Source: Gnetum montanum
Lineage: Eukaryota > Streptophyta > Gnetopsida > Gnetales > Gnetaceae
Direction of reading: 5' to 3'
Length of the DNA: 64,000 nt
NCBI GenBank assembly: GCA_015680685.1
Contig: MNCI01015910.1
Location: 1,104,592-1,168,591, forward strand
Below, piece by piece: positions 11,471 through 23,441 of the stretch (positions within the stretch are counted from its first letter, which is position 1; every line of letters begins with the position of its first letter). The notes beneath the pieces are model-generated. The model was not told the DNA's origin and did not search any database. It worked only from the letters and a program-made list of their open reading frames with translations. Position numbers and translations under genes: made by a program.

Positions 11471-12097
11471 TGATGAGATGCGATATCGCATGCACCGCGA
11501 TATCGCGGTCCGCCACCAAATCTATAAATAAGAGGTGGCACTCCCCTTATTTCCCATCCTAGGCTTAAAGTAGAGAAACTCTGGTAGATTGATCACTCCA
11601 GAGATAGAATATTTTCCATGTGCCCGCAGTAGGAGTCCCCAAGNNNNNNNNNNNNNNNNNNNNNNNNNNNNNNNNNNNNNNNNNNNNNNNNNNNNNNNNN
11701 NNNNNNNNNNNNNNNNNNNNNNNNNNNNNNNNNNNNNNNNNNNNNNNNNNNNNNNNNNNNNNNNNNNNNNNNNNNNNNNNNNNNNNNNNNNGTAAGTGGG
11801 AACAGATGCTGAGGCTAGTTAATTTAGACTTAGGACATTAGTTAGAGTTAGTTAGTTTTCTCAACCCTTCACCTCATAGCATAGGAGATAAAACCAGAAA
11901 AGACCATAAAAATCATATACGTCGGACTTACTTAACCATACACCATGACAAACACAAGTAAGTCTGGGAAGACAACGAATGATTAACCCCAAGTGTTCCA
12001 TGGGGCGTGTAGGCATTTAGTCTGCGGAGTTCGACTGGATTGCGTGTGCTATGCTCATTTCGTATGGTTGAGTGTAGGGGTACCTCACCACTCATCA
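11471..12097 (+). repeat. E1 5' LTR, containing an assembly gap
   Basis: Starts TGATGAGATG and ends CACTCATCA. U3 carries two GCGATATCGC palindromes (about 11480-11510); the TATA box is CTATAAATAAGAG at about 11522. A run of 148 N (11644-11791) replaces sequence that measures about 349 bp in the 3' LTR, so the gap is either under-sized or hides a real deletion. Confidence 0.92.
11644..11791. other. Assembly gap (148 N)
   Basis: Run of N inside the E1 5' LTR. The missing part corresponds to 17664-18012 of the 3' LTR. Confidence 0.99.
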
Positions 12098-12116
12098 TTG
12101 GCACCGTTGCTGGGGA
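12098..12116 (+). other. E1 primer-binding site (tRNA-Asp type)
   Basis: TTGGCACCGTTGCTGGGGA directly after the LTR; two transitions away from the complement of the plant tRNA-Asp 3' end. Confidence 0.85.
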
Positions 12117-12238
12117 CTAAGTGTTTGTGCGCCGAATAGAACATAAGGGATATCACTCACATCATTGTGAGCCTTAACAAACTTTCGGGTTAATCAAGAT
12201 AAAAATTTATATAACGGTAAATTAGCACACCAATAAAA

Positions 12239-14657
12239 ATGCCTTCTTCTCATAAAAGCAACTCACCATCTAAGGACCATACACGAGATAGTCGACAACA
12301 TAAAAAACATAACCAAAATCAGCCAAGTCCTAAACAATACAAGATAGTTTATACTCATCCTGATGAGTATATTCCAGACTTCACCTTTATCCTCCATCAA
12401 GATGAACAGCTGTGATGGAGAGATTTGCAAGGTAACATTGTGTTACCTCCAGATTGATCAGTCTCTCACATGCTTTTCTGTGCCTTGGCACAGATTGGCA
12501 TATAAGAACTATTTGCTGAATACATTGCGGAAGATTTTGACATGAGGGAGTATTATCCTACAGATGCCCAACGTATGAGGGACTTAAGGTAGGAGAGTCA
12601 ACATGCACTGTTGAAGGGCAAGGTCCTACATGTCCTTAGCAAAATAGGAGATGAGGAACCCCTTATCACAGGTTCTTTAGCAAATGATGTTTCCCCTCCT
12701 AATGATGAGGAGGAGGTTGGGTATCAGAATCTATGATCAATGATACATAACCATGGTTCTGATGCTCGTGAACACCAACTGTTCACAGAAGGAACAACCA
12801 CTCATGCTAAGGATGAGCACTTTGATCATCACCATGATTGGGGTCATAGTAGCTGAAGACAAGGTAAGAAACATCGTCATGGCGATGGTTCCCCTTCTTC
12901 TTCCCCTTCTTCACATCACTCATCCTCTCCTTCCACATTTGGGCATAGCCACCATGAACATAAAGGTGAGGATAAAGGTAAGAAAAATGAGAGACCTCGA
13001 TGGGAAAGTTGAGAGGACAAGGGCATGAACGTAGGGAGAGTAGGGAACAACGCAGACATCACAAGCATCATGAAAGAGATGACCATGATGAGACCCTACT
13101 CACAACCTAAAGTATGCTTGACATAACGGAGGCCAATAGGATTCCCACAAGGCATTTAAAAGATAGTCGGGTTAGGTGTTTAGACATGAACAACATCCCA
13201 TGATTTGAAGGGGGATACAACGTAGATCCGCAAAATCATTTACAGGCATTCCACGATGCCTGTGCCTTGCAGAATATAGAAAATGAGTAGCAAAAACTTA
13301 AGCTATTCCCAAGGACACTCACTAAGGAAGCAGAGAGTTGGTACCGGTCCTTAGAACCAGAAACCATTAGGAGGTGGAGTACGATGCTAGAACTGTTCAA
13401 CAAAAAGTATCAAACGTACTCCAGAGTGTCCAATTTGCGTAAGCAGATCTAGGGCTGGAAGCAAGGTACTCTTGAATCCTTGGATGCTACCATGGCCCGC
13501 TATTACACATTGTTACATCATTGCCCAGGCCATGGGTATGGTCAGAGGGATCAACTTCACCACATCGTGGATGGGCTAAGGCATGAAACTCGGAGAACCC
13601 TTGGGACTTATGCCCAAGGGAAACTATCAAAACTTAGAGCCCATGAAGTACAAAGCTTGTTGGAGCAAGTAGCAAATGAAGAAGGTGAGTTATGCAAAAG
13701 GGAAAGTGTGGAAGAGTACAACCGAGATCCCTCTCTTCGAAAGAAGGGAGTGAAATTTTGTGATGAAGAGGATGAGTCACCACTCGAAGAGTTGGTGAAC
13801 TGGAAAACCTTGCTGATCCAAAAACTCACAACAGAAATAGCAGCTAAGGTAGATGACGTATGGAGTTCCTTGGACTCTAAAATTGAAACTGTCTTAAAAA
13901 TTGTAGAAGAGTCTAAGGTAGAACAAAGTAGTGACAAAGGTAAGAAAAAGTGGAGATATTTAAGCCCTGCACATAACAAGGGTAAAGAAAAAATCACTAA
14001 CTCCACAGCTCTAACACAGATGATGACAGTGCATGTGAGATCTGCCACTATGACCATCCTAAGGGATGTTGCCCCATCATCTCACATCTACAGGAGTCTA
14101 GGGTTTATGCGCTTAATCCAAGACTCAACCAATGGCAAACACCCTGAAGGTTACCTTATCCACAAGGTAACCCAAGGCTGTTTCACCAACCACTAACGTA
14201 TTATCCAAGTGGAACTCCACCACAATCCATCGGATAGCATCAGCAGTGGCAATACCCATAGTCATGGGGGATGCCATCACCGAAACATCAGTACCCTTAT
14301 CGACAGCCTGACCCTTATAGATATTATGTGCAACAGCCGATTTCTCCAAGTGACTTTATGGGTCACACAACCCCCAACCGTCACTACCAAGTTCGGGAGT
14401 ACTTCAGAAGGACTCCTTCTTCTCCGGGAGATACTCCATACCCACACCATCCTCCTAATCCATCTGCACCTCTTCCACCAGTAGTAGTTCCCATAACACC
14501 TCCTGCCTCAACAATGCAAGGGGAACTTGCTCCTCAACTGCAGCAACGTCATGCTGCGAGAGCTATGAATATTCAACCCACTGCTGGTTTTGACAACTAT
14601 AAAATGAGAAGACCTTTCTTTAGAACCAAAATCCCAGACAAACTCTTGCAACAATAA
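12239..14657 (+). pseudogene. E1 gag
   Basis: Begins ATG CCT TCT TCT CAT (MPSSHKS), shared with E2 (MSSSSSHKS). The N-terminal domain carries HPDEYIPDFTFILHQDEQL, with several stops before 12780. A His/Ser-rich linker (about 12800-13000) precedes the gag core. The longest open part, 13480-14196 (238 codons), holds RYYTLLHHCPGHGYGQRDQL and DGLRHETRRTLGTYAQGKL, then a Lys/Glu-rich coiled-coil-like stretch. The knuckle CEICHYDHPKGCC (near 14033-14071) is present but lies in another frame after a frameshift. A Pro/Gln-rich tail follows (14271-14657). Role: particle assembly and RNA packaging. Broken by several stops and frameshifts. Confidence 0.85.
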
Positions 14658-14741
14658 GTGGTTGAGTCCATGTACATTCCTCCACCATCTAACACTTCGG
14701 AGCACCCTTCTGTCGAAAATTAGAGCTTAACGCATACGGTT

Positions 14742-15563
14742 ATGTTAACGCATACCGTAACTGACTGGATCAAGGTAGGCCACCTTCCCAGGAAACTAAC
14801 TGACCCTAGAAGCCCCTTAATCTACCTTCAAGTCACTGGAAATGAACCACATAGGGCTCTTCTTGACCCAGGTTCTCAAGTCAACCTAATTTCACAAGAG
14901 ATGTATCAAGCCTGGAACCTGCCACAGCTCAAGAAGAGCAACATCCAACTAGAGCTGGTGGACCAGTCCATCACCATTCCCTTGGAATTAGTGGAGGACA
15001 TCATTCCCACTATGTGTGATTGGTCTTACCTAGCTAATTTCCTGATGATTAAAGTCAACAACAACGAAGGGGACTTCCCAACTATAATGGGAAGGGCATG
15101 GCTTAGTACAGTAGATGCATGCCTTAGGATTCGTGATCTTTCCTTGGAAATTTCCAAGATAAACATTTGTGGAAAGATCGAGAAGAAGAAAGTTCCATGC
15201 ATCACATAAAGTGATTCATCGGGTGATGACATGGAGGAAATACCTCCATGTAATAGGTGTGCCCTTGAAACTTTACAACAAAGATGCCTATATGTAGCAA
15301 CCACACAACCAGTAGTAGACACCTTGTGGTTGACAGCTACTCGAAGGAGAAAAAAAATATGCATGGAACGAACTGAGGAGAAAAACCATGTCAACAATGA
15401 AAGCATATATACATTGGAACATGAGCATTACCAACTTCCACCCCATAATCTAAGATCATCAATTGGGAGAAGTTGGGCACTTCTTAGAAATTCAATCAGG
15501 CACTCATTATTTCGGATCTCTTCCTTACAACTCAGTCATGGGGGAGATGGCCACCTATGCTAA
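14742..15563 (+). pseudogene. E1 aspartic protease and polyprotein C-terminus
   Basis: An open frame from 14742 to a TAA at 15207-15209 encodes MLTHTVTDWIKVGHLPRKL, then the retropepsin active-site region RALLDPGSQVNLIS, in which the expected Ser of D-S-G is Pro, and then FPTIMGRAWLST. The same frame continues after that TAA to a second stop at 15561-15563, ending SHGGDGHLC. In E2, E3 and E4 the frame ends with the same GGDxHL motif, but in E4 a full RT-RNase H-integrase lies between protease and this end. This is therefore a gag-pro polyprotein with pol deleted. Confidence 0.82.
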
Positions 15564-15853
15564 CCATATGGGGCCCTCAGTTCTTTTTTTATTTTTTTTA
15601 CACATTTTTGTTTTACAAAGTTTTTGTCTTACACATTTTTGTTTTACAAATTTCTTTAACTTTTCTAGTTTTTGTTTTATAACATCGTTATACTTTTTCC
15701 ATTTTGTGTGTGTGATCCACCCTGTAAGTTTGTCACCCAATAAGTGTTTGGAATGATGGTATGAACTATTTTCATATTGATTGCTAATGTTTTGGTTTTA
15801 CCTTTAAGTCACAATATTGATACTAAGGTATGTTTCTTTTGATATGGTAGGCA

Positions 15854-16065
15854 ATGAGTTCACTTCATCCATCCGTCCACCAGTTCTATGGTCTCTCTCA
15901 GCTTGGAAATGTACAGTCCCCTTCTAATAAGAACTTAAATGAATCAGTGATTAGGTATTTCTCAAACTAAGGAAGTACTCAAGGATTGAAAAGGGTGTGA
16001 TTTCAAGGGAACTTGATGCTTTTGTGTTGGCCGTTCTCTTGGGTGCTTGGATGTTTTCTTTTTAA
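15854..16065 (+). pseudogene. E1 3' block A: small ORF with hydrophobic C-terminus
   Basis: Starts ATG AGT TCA CTT CAT (MSSLHPSVHQFYGLSQLGNV) and, after one frame change, ends with RELDAFVLAVLLGAWMFSF and a stop. The same block occurs in E2 (23229-23441) and E3 (40735-40954). The frame of the last about 40 codons (FLKLRKxSRIEKxV, then the hydrophobic tail and stop) is open in all three. A hydrophobic stretch of about 16 residues at the very end suggests a tail-anchored membrane protein. No known family recognised; function unknown. Similar positions in other plant gypsy elements hold env-like or accessory ORFs, but there is no sequence evidence for Env. Confidence 0.4.
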
Positions 16066-16289
16066 GTTTTCTTACCATTCTAATGTTACCCTAATTATCG
16101 GAAGCTGAGACAATAAAAATAAGAAGTCTTTGCATGGTGTGGTTCTCACGCATAAAACCACAAAACACAAAAAAAAGGTGAGAATTCAAAGCACACCCCT
16201 TAGATGAAATAAAATTGGGATACAAGCACTAGTTATGGAACCAAAAGTGTTCCCTCTAACTAAGGCCCTTATCTCTTCCCATTCTCTCC

Positions 16290-16560
16290 TTTGTTTCATC
16301 AGAATGGTGGTGACTCTTGGGGAAGCATTCTCGTTACTCCAGTTTATGGTTTAGCCGAATGCATTGATGCGAAGTCACTGGATGTGGTTGGTTTGAGGCT
16401 GGAGTTGGAATGAGATTTGCCAAGTCACATTAATCATAAAACATACAAGGGGCTGTAAACCACCTTGTTCTTGGGATTCCATTCCATTCTCTTCTCTCCA
16501 TCCTTCTCTCCATTGTTCACCTCATTGCTGATTGTATCATTAGTGTATATTTTGGTTGAT
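16290..16560 (+). pseudogene. E1 3' block B: conserved frame with hydrophobic segment
   Basis: Homologous to the 97-codon open frame of E2 (23692-23985) and to 41186-41470 in E3. The core AECIDAKSLDVVGLRLELE is in frame in all three copies. In E1 it is followed by a stop and then the decayed hydrophobic part. Coding status is uncertain. Confidence 0.35.
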
Positions 16561-17013
16561 GCATTTTTTTCTTTTAGGTAAATTCTTATGGTTAAGAATT
16601 TAACTCTTGTTCCCAATAACATTCCTAGAGCCTACAGACTCTTTGAATGTGGGTCTGTCAGGGCATTACGGGCATGAGCCTACTTTGGGGAGGACCCACT
16701 GACATTCCTATTTAGGGCATTAGTTAAATTCTTTCCCTTAATATTTTGCAATTAATTTTATTTTGTTCATTTCCATCTTGACATCCATTTCATCGATGCC
16801 ATAGTTGCCCCTTTTTATCTATCTTTCTTACTCCTTTTCTTTCTCCATTCTAATGCTACTGGAGGTTCACGATTAGTCATGGGGGTATGGGGCCTAATTT
16901 TTTTGATTTTCTCCTAGCCTCGAAATTTTTGATTTTCTTCCTAACCCCTACACCTTCGGTAGTCCTCATCAATATATTCCCAGATCTGTATTAGCCATAC
17001 CACAACCTAGCCA

Positions 17014-17318
17014 ATGAACCTACACCAAAGCAAGGTATTAATTACATAATGATTCATTTACCCTTGCTAATATATGATTGTGTTGTGTGTGTAGATGGCA
17101 ATCATACAACCATGAACCGGATCTGGAGGAACCACTTGGAATGGAGCAGCGCTAAAATAGCTATGCAAGGAGCAAGATCGATTGCGTGTTTATGGATGGA
17201 CAACAAAGGCATAATCTTGGCGTTGGTAGCAGCAACACTTCTTTCTCTCTCTCTCTTTCTCAGCTACCAACTAAGGCCTGATGTCATTGTAATAAGGTAT
17301 TCACCCTTGTTGTCATGA
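17014..17318 (+). pseudogene. E1 3' block C: last small ORF with an intron-like 60-bp insert
   Basis: After a short ATG-led segment (17014-17034) comes a 60-bp stretch that begins GTATTAAT, contains TTGCTAATA and ends TGTGTGTAG (17035-17094). Downstream the frame GNHTTMNRIWRNHLEWSSAK is open to 17318 and has a hydrophobic run (GIILALVAATLLSLSLFLS). The leading segment is 1 nt shorter than in E2 and E3, so in this copy it is out of frame with the rest. The same layout with an identical 60-bp length occurs in E2 and E3. Confidence 0.4.
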
Positions 17319-17442
17319 ACACCAGTTTTGTCAAGTCTTGTAATGATGATCCATTTACATGTCAACCCATTAGTTCCATTTCCTTCAATAATTCCATACC
17401 TTCCTGATATTATTGTAAGGAACTCGAGGATGAGTTTTCATT

Positions 17443-17456
17443 CAGTCATGGGGGTA
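17443..17456 (+). other. E1 polypurine tract region
   Basis: CAGTCATGGGGGTA abuts the 3' LTR start. The purine run ATGGGGG is the likely plus-strand primer and is identical in E2 and E3. Confidence 0.7.
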
Positions 17457-18318
17457 TGATGAGACACGATATCGCATGCACCGCGATATCGCGTCGTCCC
17501 TTGCGATATAGCATACACGATATCACGGTCTGTCACCAAATCTATAAATAAGAGGTGGCACTCCCCTTATTTTCCATACTAGGCTTAAAGTAGGGAAACT
17601 CTAGCAAATTGATCACTCCAAAGATAGAATATTTTCCATGTGCTCATAGTAGGAGTCCCCAAGTGAACGGATCTTTATTCGAGCAGCTTTGTACCTGAAC
17701 GCAAGTTGTGTATGGCAATAAAGACAAGCTTTGTGGATAAACCTTGCAGTGCATGGAATAGGATTTATTATATGTTATTTATTACCTGTTACTTCCTACC
17801 TATTATTTATTACCCTATAGTAGCATGGCATGAGTACGACTTGATTACGAGCATTTACGGATGTGTACGGCTAGTCAAGGAATCGGCTGCTCATTACGCT
17901 TAGGCTAGTTAAGTACCTTAATACGACCACTTCGAGCACGTGTGTTACATGTGGTGATCTCAGTACCGATTAGCGTTTGGTAGCCACAGTTGCATAGTTT
18001 AGGGTGTGTACGGTAAGTGGGAATGGATGCTAACGCTAGTTAATTTAGACTTAGGACATTAGTTAGAGTTAGTTAGTTTTCTCAACCCTTCACCTCATAG
18101 CATAGGAGATAAAACCAGAAAAGACCATAAAAATCATATACCTTAGACTTACTTAACCATACATTGTGACAAACACAAGTAAGTCTGGAAAGACAATGAA
18201 TGATTAACCCCAAGTGTTCCATGGGGTGTGTAGGCATTTAGTCTGCAAAGTTCGACCGGATTGCGCGTGCTACGCTCGTTTTGTATGGTTGAGTGTAGGG
18301 GTACCTCGCCACTCATCA
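17457..18318 (+). repeat. E1 3' LTR (862 bp)
   Basis: Starts TGATGAGACAC and ends CACTCATCA, followed by the ACATG duplication. U3 has four palindromic units around GATATC (versus two in the 5' LTR), a TATA box at about 17542 and an AATAAA poly(A) signal near 17716. Confidence 0.93.
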
Positions 18319-18329
18319 ACATGGAGCAT

Positions 18330-18592
18330 TGATGAAATATTATATGTCATATGTTGAAATGTTTAAGTCAACTATACCTATAATTTTAGGATTGATAACA
18401 ATTGTATTAGTTGGTTGAGGCATCACATCTATGATATCACGTATGCTATGTTACATCTATGATATTGTAGGCTATGATGCTATGTCACAAATACAATGTT
18501 GGAATTACAATTAATGCCTATAAATATGAATCACCTATGATGTTTATGAAATTTTTTTGGTTGTTTCGTTAGCCAAAATTTTGTAGTTCTGC
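18330..18592 (+). repeat. E4 5' LTR, first part (U3)
   Basis: Starts TGATGAAAT and carries decayed GATATC-type repeats (ATCTATGATATCACG, ATCTATGATATTGTAGG) and a TATA box CCTATAAATATG near 18521. It is cut at 18592 by E2; TCTGC (18588-18592) is the left E2 target duplication. Confidence 0.7.
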
Positions 18593-19426
18593 TGATGGGA
18601 CATGATATCACATGGGCCACAATATCGCATCCCCTATGATATCGCGTACACGATATCGCGTCGTCCCCTGCGATATCGTGTACGCGATATCGCAGTGCGT
18701 CGTCATATCTATAAATAAGAGGTGGCTCTCCCTTGTTTCTTATCCTAGGCTTAGACCGTAGTGAAACTTTGGTAGTTTGATCCCTCCAGAGATAGAATAT
18801 TTTCCATGTGCCCGCAGTAGGAGCTCCAAAGTGAATGGATCTTTATTCGAGCAAATATTGTACTTGAACATAAGTTTTTGTACGACAATAAAGAAGAACT
18901 TCTTGGATAAACCTTGCAGTGCATTGAATAGGCTAAATAGAATTTTATTTATTGTTTATCATTTAAATTCTTTATTAGTTATTAAATATCTATCAACCCT
19001 TCTCTCCTAGTTAAGTGCCTCAGTACAATTACTTCGAGTACGTGCGTTACATTTGGTGATCCCAGCAATGATTAGTGTTTGGTAACCAAGGTTGCATTGG
19101 TTCAAGGTATGAATGGTAAGTGGGAATGGATGCTGATGCTAGGTTAATTAAGGCTTAGTTAGTTAGTTAAAGTCAGTTAATTAGTCTCTTCAACCCTTCA
19201 CCTCTTAGCATAGGAGATAAAATAGAAAAGACATAAAAATCACATACCTCAGACTTACTTAACCATACAATCATGAAAACTACAAGTAAGTTTGGGAAGA
19301 CAACGAATAATTAACCTTAAGTGTTCCATAAGACATTTAGGCACTTAGTCTGTGGAGTTTGACTAGATTGCACGTGCTACGCTTATATTCATATGGTTGA
19401 GTGTAGGGGTACCTCGTCACTCATCA
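18593..19426 (+). repeat. E2 5' LTR (834 bp)
   Basis: TGATGGGACATG to CACTCATCA. U3 has six GATATC-centred palindromic units in about 105 bp (18600-18700). The TATA box is CTATAAATAAGAG at about 18711, with an AATAAA signal near 18887. Confidence 0.93.
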
Positions 19427-19445
19427 TTGGCGTCGTTGTCGGGGA
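19427..19445 (+). other. E2 primer-binding site (tRNA-Asp type)
   Basis: TTGGCGTCGTTGTCGGGGA follows the LTR directly; two C-to-T changes from the tRNA-Asp complement. Confidence 0.85.
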
Positions 19446-19569
19446 CTAAGTGTTTGTGCGCTAAGTAGAACATAGGAAATTATCCACATTTTTGGGAGCT
19501 TAAACGAACCCTTAGGGTTAATTAAACAAAAAATTATATAACAGTTAAATAGCACATCGATAAGACACA

Positions 19570-22024
19570 ATGTCTTCTTCTTCTTCTCATAAGAGCATTA
19601 CACCACCTAGGGATCATACAAGAAACAGTCGGTAGTCTAAAACACATAACCAAAATTAGCCAGTTCCTCAACAATATAGGGTGGTATATACTCATCCTGA
19701 TGAGTATATACCTAATTTTACTTTTATCCTCCATCAGGATGAATAGATGTGCTGGAGAGACTTGCAAGGTAACATAGTGTTACCTCCAGATCGTGCAGTC
19801 TCCAACATGCTCCTCCGTGTTCTCGCACAAATCGGTATGACTTAGCTCTATGTTGAATACGTTGTGGTAGATTTTGACATGAGGGATTACTATCCCATAG
19901 CCACACAAAATTTAAGGGACTTAAGGCAGGAGAGCCACCATACATTGTTGAAGGGGAAAAAAGTCCCACACGTCCTAAGAGAAATAGAAGATGGTGAACC
20001 CATTATAACAGGTTCTCTATCAAAAGATGTTCCCCCTCCTAACGATAGTGGGGAGGTGGGGTATCAGAACCTATGCTCCATGATACACAACCTTGGTTCT
20101 GATCCCTGTGAATGCTAACTGTTCACTGAGGGAACAACAACACATGACAAGGATGGGCACTCAGATCGTCATCACGATCGGGGTCTCAGCCACAGAAGAG
20201 AAGGTAGGAGACATCACCATGATGATGGATCTTCTTCTTCTTCCCCTTCATCACATCATTCATCCTATCCTTCCACATCGGGGCACAGTCATCAAGAGCA
20301 TAACAGTGAGGATAAGGGTAAGCGAAATGAGAGACCTCGACGAGAGAGTCGAGAGAGAGGGCGAGGGTAGTCAAGAGAATCAAGGCATGAATGAAGGGAA
20401 ATTAGGGAACAACGTAGGCATCATAGACATCATAAGAGAGATGATCATGATGAACCCCTACTTGCCACCTGGAGTATGCTAGATATAATGGAGGTAGTTA
20501 GAATACCAATAAGGCATCAAAAAGATAGCCAGATCAAGAGCTTAGACATGAATAATATCCCACAGTTTGAGGGGGGGATATAATGCTGATTTGTAGAATC
20601 ATTTACAGGCATTCCACAATGCCTACACCTTGCAAAACATAGAAAATAAGTGGCAGAAACTAAAGTTATTTCCCAGGACACTCATAAAAGAATCAGAGAG
20701 TTGGTACTGGTCCTTAGAACCGGAAACCATTAGGAGGTGGAGTACGATGTTAGAACTCTTCAATGATAAATATCAAATGTACTCTAGAGTGTCTAATTTG
20801 CGTAAGCAGATCCAAGGATGAAAGCAAGGTACTCATGAACCCTTGGATGCTACCATGGGCTGCTACTATGCATTGTTACATCATTGCCCGGGCCATGGTT
20901 ACGCACAGCGGGATCAACTCCACCACCTCGTGGATGGGCTAAGGTATGAAACTAGGAGAACCCTTGGGACTTATGCCCAAGGGAGACTATCTAAACTTAG
21001 ATCCCATGAAATGCATCGATTGTTGGAGCAAGTAGCTAAAGAAGAAGGGGAGCTATGGAAAAGAGAATGCATGGAAGAATACAACTGTGATCCTTCCCTC
21101 TGGAAGAGGGAAGTGAGATTTTGTGATGAAGAGGATGAGTCACAACTCGAAGAGTTGGTGAATAGAAAAAATTTTCCACTTTAGAAGTTAACAACAGAAG
21201 TAGCAGCTAAGGTAGATCAGATACAGGACTCCTTGGATAGTAGACTTGAACTTTTCTTGAAAATCGTAGAGGAATCTAAGGAGGAACGAAGTAGTGACAA
21301 GGAAAAGAAAAAGTGGAGAGATTCAGGCTCTGCACATGACAAGGGTAAGGGAAAAATAACTATCTCTGATGAGGTTGTGGATTCGGACATAGACAATGAT
21401 GGTGGATGTGAGATCTGCCAATATGACCATCCTAAGGGATGTTGTCCAATCATCTCACATCTACAAGAGTCTGGGGTGTATGCACTTAACCTGAAACTCA
21501 ACAGACGGCAAACACCCTAGAGGTTACCTTATCCTCAAGGTAACCAAAGATAGTTCCACCAACCATTAACGTACTATCCAAGTGGAACTCCACCACAACC
21601 CATCGTACAACATCAGTAGTGGGAATACCCACAGTCATGGGGGATGCCACCGCCTAGGCAACAATACCCTTACCAGAAACCAAATCCTTATGGTTACTAC
21701 GTGCAGTAGCTAGTTTCTCCAAGTGAATCCATGGGTCATACAACTCCCCAACATCACTACCAAGTTTGGGAGTACTTTAGAAGGACTCGTTCTACTTTGG
21801 GAGATGCTCCATATCCATACCATCCTCCAAATCCATTCGCCTCTCTCACACCATTAGTTCCAATACCACCTGCTCCAACAATGCAAGGGGAACTCCCCAC
21901 TCAACCTCAGCAATGTAATGCTACGAGAGTTATAAATATTCAACCTGCTATTGGTTCTGACAACTGCAAGAAGAGAAGACCTTTCTTTAGAACCAAAAGC
22001 CCAGAAAAGCTCTCAAAATCATAA
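19570..22024 (+). pseudogene. E2 gag
   Basis: Starts ATG TCT TCT TCT TCT TCT CAT (MSSSSSHKS). The N-terminal domain (YTHPDEYIPNFTFILHQDE near 19690) is broken by stops; the next open piece is 19864-20118. The gag core is well preserved: QNIENKWQKLKLFPRTLIKE and RWSTMLELFNDKYQ (20630-20821), then RRTLGTYAQGRLSKLRS (20843-21184). Next come a basic/acidic linker and the knuckle CEICQYDHPKGCC (within 21233-21520; CX2CX3HX4C). A Pro/Gln-rich tail ends at 22024 (RRPFFRTKSPEKL). Stops and frameshifts separate the pieces. Role: particle assembly and RNA binding. Confidence 0.85.
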
Positions 22025-22103
22025 GCAGTTGAGTCTGTACACACTCCTCCAACACATAAGGCTTCAGAGCTCCCTTCAAACCAACCACAGAGCTTAACAC
22101 ATA

Positions 22104-22954
22104 CAGTTAGGTTAACACATACCGTAATTGACTGGATCAAGGTAGGCCACCTTCCCAGGAAACTATCTGACCTTGGAAGTCCCTTAATCTACCTCCAAGT
22201 CACCAGGAACGAACCACATAAGGCTCTTCTTGACTCAGGTTCCAGATTCAACTTAATCTCACAAGAAATGTATCAAGCATGGAACCTGCCCCAACTTAAG
22301 AAGAGCAATATTCAACTGGAGCTAGCTGACTAGTCCATCACCATTTCCTTGGGATTGGTGGAGGACATCGTTACCACTGTGTGTGGTTGGTCATACCCAG
22401 CCGATTTCCTAGTGATAGAAGTTAACAACAATGAAGGGGACGTCCCAATTATAATGGGAAGGGCATGGATAAGCACAATAGATGCATGCCTAGGGATCCA
22501 CGATCTTTCCTTGAAAATATCTAAGGTGAACATTTATGGAAAGATTGAGAAGAAGAAAGTTCCATGCATCACATACAGTGACTCAGAGGGTGATGACATG
22601 TAGGAATCATGGGTGATGCAAAGTTTAACATTTCCTGCATGTAACCAATGTGCACCAAAGGATAACATTCAAAGGTGCCTATATGTAGCAACCACTCAAC
22701 AAGTGGACACCCCATGGTTGATAGCTAATCGAAAGAGCAACTGACCAACATGCATGGAACAAACTAGGGGAACAACTCATGCCAACAACGAAGGTGTAGA
22801 TACCTTGGAATATGAGCATCGCCAACTTTCACCCTTTAATCTAAGAACATCAATTGGGAGAAGTTGGGCACTTCTACGAAATTCAAACAAACGCTCATTA
22901 TTTTGGATCTCTCCCTTGCAATTCAGTCATGGGGGAGATGGCCATCTATGCTAA
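22104..22954 (+). pseudogene. E2 aspartic protease and polyprotein C-terminus
   Basis: Contains LTHTVIDWIKVGHLPRKL, the active-site stretch KALLDSGSRFNLIS with an intact D-S-G, one stop at about 22333, then VPIIMGRAWISTIDACLGI. The frame stops at 22601-22603 and again near 22742, then runs to 22954 and ends RISPLQFSHGGDGHLC-like (here FWISPLQFSHGGDGHLC). The protease-to-end distance leaves no room for RT-RNase H-integrase. The shared C-terminus with E4 shows that pol was lost by internal deletion. Confidence 0.82.
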
Positions 22955-23228
22955 TCATTTGGGGCCCTCAGTTCTTTTTAAGTTTTTATTTTACATATTT
23001 TTGTTTTACAAATTTCTTTAACTTCTCTTATTTTTGTTTTACAACATCATTATAATTCTTCATTTTTTGTGTATGTGTGTGTGTGTGTGATCCATCTTTT
23101 AAGTTTGTCATTTAATAAGTGTTCTTCATGATGGTATGAACTGTTTTCTTATTGATTGATAATGTTTGGTTTTTACCTTTAAATTATGATGTCGATACTA
23201 AGGTATGTTTCTTTTGATATAGCAGGAA

Positions 23229-23441
23229 ATGAGTCCACTTCATCCATTCATCCACAAATTTCTATGGTCTCTCTCGGTTTGGAAATGTACAGTCCCTTTC
23301 TAATAAGAACTATAACGAATCGGTTACTGGGCATTTCTCAAACTAAGAAAGGACACAAGGATTGAAAAGGGTGTGACTTCAAGGGAACTTGATGCATTTG
23401 TGTTGGCCATTCTTTTGGGTGCTTGGATGTTTTCTTCTTGA
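23229..23441 (+). pseudogene. E2 3' block A: small ORF with hydrophobic C-terminus
   Basis: ATG AGT CCA CTT CAT CC start, frame change within the block, then KLRKDTRIEKGVTSRELDA and a hydrophobic end (FVLAILLGAWMFSS) followed by TGA. Same layout in E1 and E3. Unknown family; the terminal hydrophobic run suggests a tail anchor. Confidence 0.4.

Larger units (their letters stand above)
11471..18318 (+). mobile_element. E1: complete gag-protease LTR retrotransposon
   Basis: A full element with LTRs at 11471-12097 and 17457-18318, flanked by perfect 5-bp duplications ACATG (11466-11470 and 18319-18323). Order: 5' LTR, tRNA-Asp-type primer site, gag, retropepsin, polyprotein C-terminus, about 1.9 kb of 3' region, a polypurine stretch (ATGGGGGTA) and the 3' LTR. 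No RT, RNase H or integrase is present. The last 306 bp of the two LTRs differ at about 21 positions by my count, nearly all transitions, which indicates an old and methylated copy. Confidence 0.93.

Noticed and set aside
13608-14057. 149-codon minus-strand open frame
   Set aside because: Antisense shadow of the E1 gag core; it has no independent features and the sense frame matches a family.
15723-15851. Second possible intron (GTAAGT ... TTGATATGGTAG) just before block A in E1
   Set aside because: The donor GT is not conserved in E2 (TTAAGT) or E3, so there is no support from the other copies.
18593-18710. Regularly spaced GATATCGC repeats as a CRISPR-like array
   Set aside because: Units are only about 10 bp palindromes with irregular spacers, they occur at the same place in every LTR, and the sequence is plant DNA.
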